In this document: positions 1 through 7,378 of the stretch, one piece after another | Numbering within the stretch: the first letter of the stretch is position 1 | Layout of the letters: the number at the start of each line of letters is the position of its first letter | DNA from: Phaeodactylibacter luteus | GTDB lineage: Bacteria; Bacteroidota; Bacteroidia; Chitinophagales; Saprospiraceae | Length of the DNA stretch: 64,000 bases | Direction of reading: 5' to 3' | Assembly: GCF_007993045.1 (NCBI RefSeq) | Contig: NZ_VOOR01000014.1 | Location: 1 to 64,000, forward strand | Program-made: the position numbers and the translations under genes | Notes under the pieces: model-generated | The model's input: the letters and a program-made list of their open reading frames with translations, nothing else | Database searches by the model: none | What the model was told of the DNA's origin: nothing

Positions 1-165
1 TGCCTTAAGCCATAAATCTCTGATACTTAAGTTGAAGTTGTTTTCCGGCTAATCAAGGCGAAGGTTCGCGACTTTAGCCCGAGCTAAAGTCGCGGTTCTT
101 TAACGAGGAGTAGGCGGAAAAGAACGAAACTTGGGGTGGCAAGGATTTATGGCTTGAGGCACTAG
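1..165. repeat. Family C inverted-repeat element (MITE-like), left end at window edge
   Basis: The first 18 bases (TGCCTTAAGCCATAAATC) are the near-perfect inverted complement of the sequence at 143-161, so the block has terminal inverted repeats. An internal perfect 12-bp inverted repeat (67-78 with 83-94, loop CCGA) can form a strong hairpin. There is no open reading frame of note. The right terminus (143-165) recurs exactly, as a 23-bp inverted match, at 57900-57922, so this is a dispersed sequence. The true left boundary may lie outside the window. A non-autonomous transposable element is the simplest reading; no transposase is present here. Confidence 0.6.
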
Positions 166-353
166 CCTCCACGCTTAGGAAATACTTTGCCAGCAAGGCG
201 CTACAGCCCAAACGAACCTCAATTTTTGACAACCAAATCGTTGTCCCCAGCTAGTACCATAAATAAAAACCGGGCGTCCTGGAATCCAGGCGCCCGGTGC
301 ATTAATAAAACTAAACCCCATCTGTTTAATTCTTGAAAGCTTCGGAAAGCAGG
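166..353. other. Intergenic region, left edge
   Basis: No gene seen. It holds the terminator of the outer-membrane protein gene (separate entry) and otherwise nothing recognisable. Confidence 0.6.
261..298 (-). terminator. Rho-independent terminator of the outer-membrane protein gene
   Basis: Read on the minus strand, a GC-rich hairpin (arms around 269-282 and 285-298, one bulge, AATC-type loop) is followed by TTTTTATTT at 268-261. It lies about 55 bp beyond the stop codon of the minus-strand gene ending at 354. Confidence 0.8.
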
Positions 354-2810
354 CTAGAATTCGCCCCCTCCCCCGCCATCGTAGCCGCCTTCACGGCCAC
401 CGCCACGGCGGTTTTTCTGTTGGTTGATCCGGTAGTTGAACGTGAGCAGCACCTGACGGGCACGCCACTGAAACTCCCCGTCGCTGTAAAAACCTTCATC
501 TTCAAAGACAGTACGCCATTTCCGGGAATTGAGCAAGTCCCGGACAGATAGGGTGAGCGTACCCTTTTTCTCCAAGACGTCCTTGCTCATAGATAAATCA
601 ATGACATACAGAGACTTGGTTCGCCCTTGTGGTGTAACACGAGGGGCACGGTAATTCGCCCTGAGTTGCGTCTCCAGCTCTTTCCAAAGCGTGACCCGGG
701 AAGTCAGGCGGGTGAACATGGTCACCGCGTCGGCGCTAAGGTCCCGCCCATTGGCATTGCCGCTGATGAGGGATCGGAAAAAGTTGAAGTTCCCGTCGAG
801 GTCCCACCACTTAAATGGCGAGTAAGAGTAGGTAATGTCAATACCATAAGCATCCTCCGTCGCCAGGTTCTCAGGCTGGGTGAAAGTCACACCAGATTCA
901 TCAATCCGGCGGATGCGCTGTACCACCCCGTCGGTATGACGATAAAAAACGCCTGCCGTAAGAGAAGCACTGTCCCAATACTTCAGGTAGTTCGTTTCCA
1001 CGGAGTGGGTAAACTCTGGATCAAGGTTCGGGTTTCCGGAATAAATGTTGCGCGCATCAGAGAAACTAAAGAAGGGGTTAAGGCTCCAGAAGTTCGGCCG
1101 GTTGATCCGGCGGCTGTAGCTAAGTTGGACGGAGTTTTGGCCTGCCATTTCGTATCCCAGGAAAACACTAGGGAAAAGGCTGAGGTAATCCCGAGGGTTC
1201 ACCTCTTGAGTCTGTAACAGCTCCGTGGTCATATCGGTATATTCAGCCCGGAGCCCTGCTTGTAGGGAGACCGGCCCGAAATTGTTACCGATGCTTGAAT
1301 AAGCGGCGTAAACACTTTCATTAAAAACAAAATCATTGGTAAAGGCTTCTACTGGCACCAAAACCCCATTCTCTAGTTCGCTTACGCTAAAGTTGGTTTC
1401 TATATCCCGGATGCCAGCCCTTAAGCCGGCTTCAAATTTACCTTCTTCCCCTATCGGCCGCACATAGTCAGACTGAAGAACGGTCTGTATGCGCTTTTCA
1501 CGATTGTAAGCGTTCTGCTGAAGCCCGGGCAGCCCGGTCTCTATGAACTCTGGCGTGAAGTAAGCCTCACGGATTACGGACTCTTCAACCTCCGCATTAT
1601 CCTGGTAGCGCGCATCTATGGTAAGGCGATGGTCTTTGCCAGGGAAATCCTTGCGGAAAGCAACCGTATATTCCAGGTTATCTTCTATCTCCCGCTCATC
1701 GTCCACCCGCGTGGTAATGCCTGTAGGCGTATCCAAGTTGAACAGATAGTCCCGATAGGTCAGTTCTGATGTATTGTTGCCATCTTCGGTACGGTAGGTC
1801 ACGCTGCCGGTCAGAGAAGCCGACTCAGAGATGGCATAGTCCAGCCCTCCGCGCAGCGTATGGCCCCAGCCACCACGGCTGCGGTCGCGGGTCTGCTGTT
1901 GTATGAAGACCGTGTCCGGGCCTATACCATTGCGGTCATATACTTCTTGGTAAAGGTTGCCGCTGCCAGGGCTGTCCCGGTAAGAAAGGCCATAGTTGGC
2001 AAAGAAATTCCATTTATTGAGGCGGTAATTGCCATTGACAGCCAGGCCGTAATTGTCCGGGTAGCCAGCTGTGAGGTCTACTGCCCCGTTAAGGCCGTTG
2101 CGCTTCTCTTTCTTCAGGATGATATTGATGATGCCAGCCATGCCCTCCGCTTCGTAACGGGCAGAAGGGTTGGTGATGACTTCGATGCGGTCGATCAGAT
2201 TGGCCGGTATTTGGCGGAGGCCGCTGTTGTCGCTCCCGCCGAGCAAGCCCGATGGGCGCCCATCGATAAGGATGCGGACACCACCGCTGCCCCTGAGGCT
2301 TACCGCCCCTTCTGCATCAACAGTAACAGAGGGGACGTTGTCCAGCACATCTGTGGCTGAGCCACCTAGGTTGGCCAGGTCTTTCCCTACGTTAAAAACC
2401 CTTTTATCGAGCGACATCTGCATGCGGCTCTTTTCAGCCCGCACCTCTACCTCCGCCAGAGTCTGTGCATCTGGCAACATCTCGATCTTGCCCAAATCCA
2501 CACTCTGGCTCCCGGGCTTGAGCTCGAAAGGTGGCGTGGACAAACGCTGAAAAGAGATGTAATCTATGACCAGATAATACTTGCCGTTCTTCAGCTCTAT
2601 GGTGAAGGTGCCATCAGGCTCTGTCACAGCCCCGGTAACCAAGCTGCTATCGGCGAATTGGTAGGCAGAAATGGTAGCATATTCTAAAGGGCTGCCAGTA
2701 GCAGCATCCAATACCTGCCCTTTCACCGTCCCCTTGTACTCAGCAGGATTTGATGCCAGGGCGAAAGCCACAATCGCAATAGAAAAAAAGGTAGTCAAAT
2801 AGGTCTTCAT
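354..2810 (-). CDS. TonB-dependent-receptor-like outer membrane beta-barrel protein (OMP_b-brl_3 type)
   Basis: An 818-residue outer-membrane protein. A signal peptide (MKTYLTTFFSIAIVAFALAS) is followed by a carboxypeptidase-regulatory-like beta-sandwich (about 28-110; GQVLDAATGSPLEYATI), a TonB plug domain (about 125-235; IDGRPSGLLGG, INIILKK) and a long C-terminal barrel with the family motif NPFFSFSDARNIYSGNPNLDPE. The C-terminus is a short Arg/Gly-rich tail. Proteins of this kind are presumed to import or bind a ligand at the cell surface; the substrate cannot be read from sequence. The gene lies 157 bp downstream of a two-component system on the same strand. The gap carries a TATATTTG -7 box and four 11-bp direct repeats, so control by that response regulator is inferred. 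Confidence 0.9.
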   Translation of the reverse strand: MKTYLTTFFSIAIVAFALASNPAEYKGTVKGQVLDAATGSPLEYATISAYQFADSSLVTGAVTEPDGTFTIELKNGKYYLVIDYISFQRLSTPPFELKPGSQSVDLGKIEMLPDAQTLAEVEVRAEKSRMQMSLDKRVFNVGKDLANLGGSATDVLDNVPSVTVDAEGAVSLRGSGGVRILIDGRPSGLLGGSDNSGLRQIPANLIDRIEVITNPSARYEAEGMAGIINIILKKEKRNGLNGAVDLTAGYPDNYGLAVNGNYRLNKWNFFANYGLSYRDSPGSGNLYQEVYDRNGIGPDTVFIQQQTRDRSRGGWGHTLRGGLDYAISESASLTGSVTYRTEDGNNTSELTYRDYLFNLDTPTGITTRVDDEREIEDNLEYTVAFRKDFPGKDHRLTIDARYQDNAEVEESVIREAYFTPEFIETGLPGLQQNAYNREKRIQTVLQSDYVRPIGEEGKFEAGLRAGIRDIETNFSVSELENGVLVPVEAFTNDFVFNESVYAAYSSIGNNFGPVSLQAGLRAEYTDMTTELLQTQEVNPRDYLSLFPSVFLGYEMAGQNSVQLSYSRRINRPNFWSLNPFFSFSDARNIYSGNPNLDPEFTHSVETNYLKYWDSASLTAGVFYRHTDGVVQRIRRIDESGVTFTQPENLATEDAYGIDITYSYSPFKWWDLDGNFNFFRSLISGNANGRDLSADAVTMFTRLTSRVTLWKELETQLRANYRAPRVTPQGRTKSLYVIDLSMSKDVLEKKGTLTLSVRDLLNSRKWRTVFEDEGFYSDGEFQWRARQVLLTFNYRINQQKNRRGGGREGGYDGGGGGEF

Positions 2811-2909
2811 GCAGTCAGGTTTGTGTTTCGTAAGTCATCTGGCTCAATAGCAAGCCAAAATATCAGCGCGCTTTACGAATCACGAGATGCTTTTTATTGT
2901 TTGCTGGGG

Positions 2910-2917
2910 CAAATATA
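2910..2917 (-). promoter_or_regulatory. Putative -7 promoter box (TATATTTG) of the outer-membrane protein gene
   Basis: Read on the minus strand, TATATTTG matches the Bacteroidota -7 consensus TAnnTTTG. It predicts a transcript start near 2905 and a leader of about 95 nt before the ATG at 2810. No good -33 TTTG lies at the usual spacing; that region is occupied by the 11-bp direct repeats, which fits an activator-dependent promoter. Confidence 0.5.
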
Positions 2918-2924
2918 GGGCCCG

Positions 2925-2968
2925 AATTTGTAGCCGCTTTGTAGCAATCTTGAAGCAATTTTGAAGTT
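2925..2968 (-). promoter_or_regulatory. Four tandem 11-bp direct repeats, probable response-regulator binding site
   Basis: On the plus strand TTGTAGC, TTGTAGC, TTGAAGC and TTGAAGT begin at 2928, 2939, 2950 and 2961: four units at exactly 11-bp spacing, about one helical turn. OmpR/PhoB-family regulators bind tandem 11-bp half-sites. The array abuts the kinase stop codon and lies just upstream of the -7 box at 2910-2917. A two-unit version is found at 4993-5014, upstream of the regulator gene itself. Binding by the 4239-4916 regulator is an inference. Confidence 0.6.
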
Positions 2969-4242
2969 TAAACATTTTTAGGGAATCCGATCCAGACTTC
3001 GTGCCAGCCTTCCTGATAGTTGTAGTCTACGGTCAGGTCGTTGGTCTGGCAAATCTCACGGACAATGGACAGCCCCAGGCCCAGTGAGCGCTCAGACTGC
3101 CTGCTCTTCTGAAACCGCTGGAACAGCTGCTCTGCCGGTACGCTGAGCGGCTGGCCAGTGTTGCGCACCCGCAGCCCCGCCTGATTGAGCACGACTTCAA
3201 TCTCCCCACCTTTGATATTGTGCCGTATGGCATTGCTAATGACATTGGAGACCAGTATCTCAGCCAGAGAGAGATCAAGGCGCAGGTAGACCGCCTCGCC
3301 GGTTTCCTGTTTGAGGGACAACCCCTTAAAGCCCGCAAGATCCCGGAAGTTGTCCAAGCTACTGCGGACCACCTTCGAAAAATCGAGCGGTGCGCTCTCG
3401 CGGAACTCCTCATTCTCTATCTTGGTCAGCAGAAGCAGGGCATTATTGAGCTTAGAAAGCCGGCGCAGCGCTTGCTGCGCGCCGGAGATGAGCTCCAACT
3501 GCTCCTGGCCAAGGTCTTCAGATTCCTGCAGCAAGTCCAGCTTGCCCCTTGCAATCGAGAGAGGGGTCTGCATCTCGTGGGAGGCGTTTTCAGAAAATTC
3601 TTTCACTGATTTAAAATCCTGCCGCGCCCGTAGCGTCATAGCCTGTATGAAAGCGTTCAGCTGCCGGAACTCCCGGGTGGAAGTGCGCTGTGGCAGGTCA
3701 AGGGGGGACTCATCGCGGAGGCTGAACTGCTGAATGCTCCGCAGGATGCGGCGGAAGGGGCGCAATAGCCAGCGCGTGACCAAAAAACTGCTGACCAGCA
3801 TGCTGAGCCCTAGGATAAGGAACAGCTGCCACATGATTTTCACCACCACATCGTATATGTCGTCCGACTCAATAAAGATATCCGTGATGCTGAATCGGTA
3901 ATAGCCGTCGCCCACCTTTCGCACCGCATCCAATTTCCGGTAAGGCTCCATTTTCTCATCCAGGTAGGGGTGCAGCGCCAAGGTATCAGAAAATACAAAA
4001 AACGTATCAGGAGGAGGGGCAGCCGGAAGCTTTTGAATACCTACCCGCTCGCGCATGAGCAACTCCAATGGAAGCCCTTCGAGTATTTCTTCCTCTATCT
4101 CACGCATGTGCTCATAAAGCGCGAAGTCCGTCTCTTTGGTCACTTCACTCCGGACAATCTGATAGGTCAGCACACCGCCTGCGCCGAATACCAGCACCGA
4201 AAGCAGCAGATAGAACAAGGTGGTCTTGATAATCAGGTTCAT
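2968..4242 (-). CDS. Two-component sensor histidine kinase
   Basis: A 424-residue inner-membrane sensor kinase. TM helix 1 (about 7-29) and TM helix 2 (about 134-156) flank a periplasmic domain of about 100 residues. Then come a HAMP-like linker, a HisKA domain with phospho-acceptor His222 in ASHEMQTPL, and a HATPase_c domain with an N-box (ISNAIRHN), a reduced G1 box (RNTGQP) and a G2 box (GLGLSIV). Its ATG overlaps the regulator stop by 4 bp (3'-end 4239, start 4242), so the two are translationally coupled. It presumably phosphorylates that regulator to control the outer-membrane protein gene downstream. The stimulus is unknown. Confidence 0.93.
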   Translation of the reverse strand: MNLIIKTTLFYLLLSVLVFGAGGVLTYQIVRSEVTKETDFALYEHMREIEEEILEGLPLELLMRERVGIQKLPAAPPPDTFFVFSDTLALHPYLDEKMEPYRKLDAVRKVGDGYYRFSITDIFIESDDIYDVVVKIMWQLFLILGLSMLVSSFLVTRWLLRPFRRILRSIQQFSLRDESPLDLPQRTSTREFRQLNAFIQAMTLRARQDFKSVKEFSENASHEMQTPLSIARGKLDLLQESEDLGQEQLELISGAQQALRRLSKLNNALLLLTKIENEEFRESAPLDFSKVVRSSLDNFRDLAGFKGLSLKQETGEAVYLRLDLSLAEILVSNVISNAIRHNIKGGEIEVVLNQAGLRVRNTGQPLSVPAEQLFQRFQKSRQSERSLGLGLSIVREICQTNDLTVDYNYQEGWHEVWIGFPKNV

Positions 4243-4916
4243 CGGCTATTGAATTTGTACCCCAGCCCATAAATCGTTTTGATCTGATCCCCACAACTGC
4301 CCACAGCGAGCTTTTTCCGAAGATTTTTGATGTGCTGATAGACGAAATCGAAAGAGTCCAGCAGATCGGCATCATCCCCCCAAAGGTGCTCCGCAATCGC
4401 CTGCTTGGTCAGCACTCGGTTTTTATTGGAAATGAAAAACAGGAGCAGCTCATACTCTTTCACCGTTAGCTCCACCCCCCGCCCGTCTACGCTCACCTCC
4501 CGGGTATCGGTATCTACCGTAAGGCAATCGAAGGTGAGCTGCCGGTGCCCCTGAAACTTTCGCCTCCTATAAATCGCATTCAGCCGGGCGTTCAGCTCCG
4601 AAAGGTGAAAAGGTTTGGTCAGGTAATCGTCGGCCCCCAGCTCCAGCCCTTCCACCCGGTCTTCGATAGCATTTTTAGCAGAGATAATGAGCACGCCCGT
4701 CTCCGGGTTGATCTTTTTGAGCATGCGCAAAAGGTTCAGCCCGCTTCCATCGGGCAGCATCAGGTCCAACAAGACGATATCGTACGCAAAGGAGAGCAGG
4801 CGGTCTTGTGCCTCTGAAAAGGAAGACGCTGCCTCGCACACTACATCCCCCCGGTTGAGATAGGACTGAATATTGGCAAGCAGCTCTTTTTCGTCTTCTA
4901 CAATTAATAGCTTCAT
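4239..4916 (-). CDS. OmpR/PhoB-family response regulator
   Basis: A 225-residue DNA-binding response regulator. The receiver domain (1-115) has acidic residues in VEDE, phospho-acceptor Asp51 (LLDLMLPDG) and Lys101 (LTKPF). A C-terminal winged helix follows (about 128-222; LTVKEYELLLFFISN, RKKL, GLGYKF). It is first in a minus-strand block with the histidine kinase (4-bp overlap) and the outer-membrane protein gene. A promoter lies directly upstream and its -7 box ends only about 8 bp before the ATG, so the mRNA may be leaderless or nearly so. Two 11-bp repeats upstream match the repeats before the outer-membrane gene, suggesting autoregulation. Confidence 0.94.
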   Translation of the reverse strand: MKLLIVEDEKELLANIQSYLNRGDVVCEAASSFSEAQDRLLSFAYDIVLLDLMLPDGSGLNLLRMLKKINPETGVLIISAKNAIEDRVEGLELGADDYLTKPFHLSELNARLNAIYRRRKFQGHRQLTFDCLTVDTDTREVSVDGRGVELTVKEYELLLFFISNKNRVLTKQAIAEHLWGDDADLLDSFDFVYQHIKNLRKKLAVGSCGDQIKTIYGLGYKFNSR

Positions 4917-4923
4917 ATTGATT

Positions 4924-4956
4924 CAAAGGTCCAACTGTCCAGTTTGGGCCGGCAAA
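4924..4956 (-). promoter_or_regulatory. Putative promoter of the response regulator operon
   Basis: Read on the minus strand, TTTG (4956-4953) and GACCTTTG (4931-4924) are separated by 21 bp, a good fit to the Bacteroidota -33/-7 pattern apart from G at the first -7 position. The predicted start lies within a few bases of the ATG at 4916. Confidence 0.45.
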
Positions 4957-4992
4957 CCCTTTGCCGAAAACCTGCCACAAAACTACAACCCG

Positions 4993-5014
4993 ATTTTGAA
5001 CCAATTTTGAAGCC
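4993..5014 (-). promoter_or_regulatory. Two 11-bp direct repeats, probable autoregulatory site
   Basis: ATTTTGAACCA (4993-5003) and ATTTTGAAGCC (5004-5014) are direct repeats with 11-bp spacing, sharing the TTGAAGC core of the 2925-2968 array. They lie about 80 bp upstream of the regulator start codon. Confidence 0.45.
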
Positions 5015-5016
5015 GG

Positions 5017-6507
5017 TCACATCCAGGCTGTCTTGCTCCGCTCCGCCTGATAAAGCAGCACGTCTTGCACCTGCATGCCTATGGCCAAGGGGAGGAATGG
5101 CAATACTACCGCTCCGCCAGCCGTATGAACGATGAGGCTAGCAAGGCCCCTACTGCGTTGGAACCAGCTCTCCCTGAGCACGGCTGCCTGCACTTTGTAC
5201 AACGGGAGCAGCTCATACGTATGGGCAAAAACGCCGTGCCGAACGTAAAGATAGCCGTCCGAAAGTTGCCACTTGAATTTTCGTTGGTAGGCATAAGCGT
5301 AAGCCAAGCCCAACACCCCAACCCCCGCACTGACAGCGCTCAGCATGGGCTGCCCTACCCCCAACCAGAGCCCGGCGGCAGCAGCCCCGCCTATCAACAG
5401 GCCATACCTGCCGTTGGCCCACCCCATTGCAGCATGCGCACGCCCGCTAAGGGCAGGCTCATGCTCAGCATCGGGGAAAACAGCAGCACATACTTCCCGT
5501 ACATCTGTTGCCCGGCATCCCGGCACCCCTACATTCCTAGACAGCCCTGCCTCGCCCGGCGTTGCCTGGCTAAAGGTGAGCCGGAACAGCCCCAGCATCC
5601 GGCGGAGGGGGTTGTCGCGCCAAGCTAGTTTCTGTACTTTAGAGCGCTGCAGGTGTACCTCCTTCCGGTTCAGCAGCCCTTCTGTCAAAGACAGCCCCCG
5701 CTCGTTTTCCCAAAGCGCCAAGCCAAAATGACGGAGCACTACCTGGGCCACGGTCAAAACGACCGATAGCGCCAGCAATCCTACGCCAAGGGCAAGGAGC
5801 AACAGCAGGCCTGGCTCGTAAAATGGGGTCCCCTCCAATAAGGGGGCTATATCCTTCCAGCCCATTGCGCTGCTCAAGGTGAAGAAAAAGCCCGAGACCG
5901 TCCCTACGATAAGTACAGCGGTTGCGAGGTGGTTTTGGGTAAGCCCAACCAGGAACAAATCCTTAGTGCTGAGCTGCAGTATCCTATGCCCTTTTGGCTC
6001 GAGCGCTACTTCAACCCCTTCTGCACGCCGCCCAGGCTCCAGGATGCCATCCCTCATGGCCACCGCCACCTCCCGCTCCAATGCCTGTATAGAGACTTCC
6101 TGCCCCTTGCTGCCGGCAGTCTCAATCTCCAGGCTGACCACCCCCAATAGCTGATGTACAGGCCCTTGAGCAATGCGCACATTCTGTATGCGCTCAAACG
6201 GCAGCCGGGTCAGAGAGCGGTTGAGCACCCCCTGCCGGATGACCAGCGTGTGGCCGTCTTCGATATGGAAAAAATAGCGGAAATAGGCCAGAATTGAAAA
6301 CAATAAAGAAACGCCGCCTGCCATCAGCACGGCAGCATTGGTCAGCAATTCTTGCTTAGACTGCTCATTGCCAGCTCGGAAAAGAAATACCAAGATGATC
6401 GGCCAAGCTCCTTTCAGCAAGCGCTTCACAAAATTCAGCACAAACAGGATAATAGCCGACCGGGGCTGACGGCGCGGCACATCAGGGATCAGTCCATGCT
6501 TATTCAT
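5017..6507 (-). CDS. PH domain-containing membrane protein, YdbT-like
   Basis: A 496-residue integral membrane protein with three bacterial PH-like (bPH_2, YdbT-type) domains, around 88-150, 262-320 and 412-478. Each starts with the xGxLxRxxxxLPxxKVQ pattern (for example RQGVLNRSLTRLPFERIQNV). Paired transmembrane segments precede them (about 18-70, 180-250, 365-405). Homologues in Bacillus and other genera are paired with a shorter YdbS-like protein, as here: the upstream gene overlaps this ATG by 8 bp (ATGAATAA). Family members are linked to envelope stress and bacteriocin resistance in Bacillus, but the role here is unknown. Confidence 0.85.
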   Translation of the reverse strand: MNKHGLIPDVPRRQPRSAIILFVLNFVKRLLKGAWPIILVFLFRAGNEQSKQELLTNAAVLMAGGVSLLFSILAYFRYFFHIEDGHTLVIRQGVLNRSLTRLPFERIQNVRIAQGPVHQLLGVVSLEIETAGSKGQEVSIQALEREVAVAMRDGILEPGRRAEGVEVALEPKGHRILQLSTKDLFLVGLTQNHLATAVLIVGTVSGFFFTLSSAMGWKDIAPLLEGTPFYEPGLLLLLALGVGLLALSVVLTVAQVVLRHFGLALWENERGLSLTEGLLNRKEVHLQRSKVQKLAWRDNPLRRMLGLFRLTFSQATPGEAGLSRNVGVPGCRATDVREVCAAVFPDAEHEPALSGRAHAAMGWANGRYGLLIGGAAAAGLWLGVGQPMLSAVSAGVGVLGLAYAYAYQRKFKWQLSDGYLYVRHGVFAHTYELLPLYKVQAAVLRESWFQRSRGLASLIVHTAGGAVVLPFLPLAIGMQVQDVLLYQAERSKTAWM

Positions 6508-7048
6508 CGGCTACTTTTTCTCCCAAAAACTCCCGCATACGGTAGGCTTGCTCAGCCTCAAGCCCGGGAATGACCAGGTCGCTGCTGCTCCCACCTGCCG
6601 TAAAAACAGCTAGGCGGGCCAGCCCAAATTGCCGGTCTATAACCCCCTGCAGCACCTCACTGTGCTGCATCCGGTTGAAGGGGATGGCCACCGTGCGCCG
6701 GTAGAGCAGGCCAGAACGGTAAAGCAGGTCGTGCTCCCGTACCGCATACCCCATCGCCCGGTGCCGGTACTTGAGGTAGGCCATAGTGGCCAGGGCCAAT
6801 ATCAACCATCCTGCAGAAACCCACAATATCAGCGTCAGCGGGATGGCAGGGCTCAACAGGGCGGCCACGGCAAAGGCGGCCAAAACCGATAGCCTGAACA
6901 GCCACATCCTGAGCACCAAGGCCTGCAGATAAGCACCCGACAGCGGCCGCCATTCCACCGTAGCTATAGCAGGCAGCTGCTCCGGCTGTATGCTCAGGTT
7001 CTGGAATACTTGCCCACTTGAAACGCCCTGTTCTTCCATGTTCTTCAT
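6500..7048 (-). CDS. PH domain-containing membrane protein, YdbS-like
   Basis: A protein of about 182 residues. Two adjacent hydrophobic segments (about 45-95) are followed by one bPH_2 domain (about 105-170; REHDLLYRSGLLYRRTVAIP, PFNRMQHSEVLQG). It is the first gene of a coupled pair with the three-domain protein at 5017-6507, and the two probably form one membrane complex. The start is set at the ATG at 7048; a second ATG lies at 7039, and an in-frame extension upstream to 7114 looks non-coding. Confidence 0.82.
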   Translation of the reverse strand: MKNMEEQGVSSGQVFQNLSIQPEQLPAIATVEWRPLSGAYLQALVLRMWLFRLSVLAAFAVAALLSPAIPLTLILWVSAGWLILALATMAYLKYRHRAMGYAVREHDLLYRSGLLYRRTVAIPFNRMQHSEVLQGVIDRQFGLARLAVFTAGGSSSDLVIPGLEAEQAYRMREFLGEKVADE

Positions 7049-7378
7049 TTTTGCTGACCCTACTTGAGGGCCCCCTCTGCCCCTATCGGCACAAACAAAA
7101 TGACCTTTTTTCAAGCTTGCCCCTACATATTAGATGGGGCCTCCCCTTGCCTATCGGCGCGGGTCGCTATGCTCCGGGGCTCGCTATCCGCTCGGCCCTA
7201 CCGGGCTTGCCACCCCTGCGCAGCGCTAGTCCGCCCACCTGATGCTCAAAACGGGCAATACCTTTTTAGGCTGCCCCTTTTCTATCTAAGGAAAAGTTAA
7301 ATCTATCTAAGATTGTTCAGCTAGCCTGCCCGGTTTGGTAAATTACCCCTTATTTCCCACCAAAACCTAAAAAGGATT
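7049..7378. other. Divergent intergenic region with a family A repeat
   Basis: No gene. It holds repeat copy A1 and the divergent upstream regions of the YdbS-like gene and the thioredoxin-fold gene. No convincing -33/-7 pair was identified. Confidence 0.6.
7135..7233 (+). repeat. Family A dispersed repeat, copy 1
   Basis: It carries the family core: a GGGGCCT-type start, then GCTATGCTCCGGGGCTCGCT, a CCGCTCGGCCCTA segment and a CGCAGCGCTAG end. This copy is moderately diverged (CTATCGG in place of the usual inner palindrome). Confidence 0.8.
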
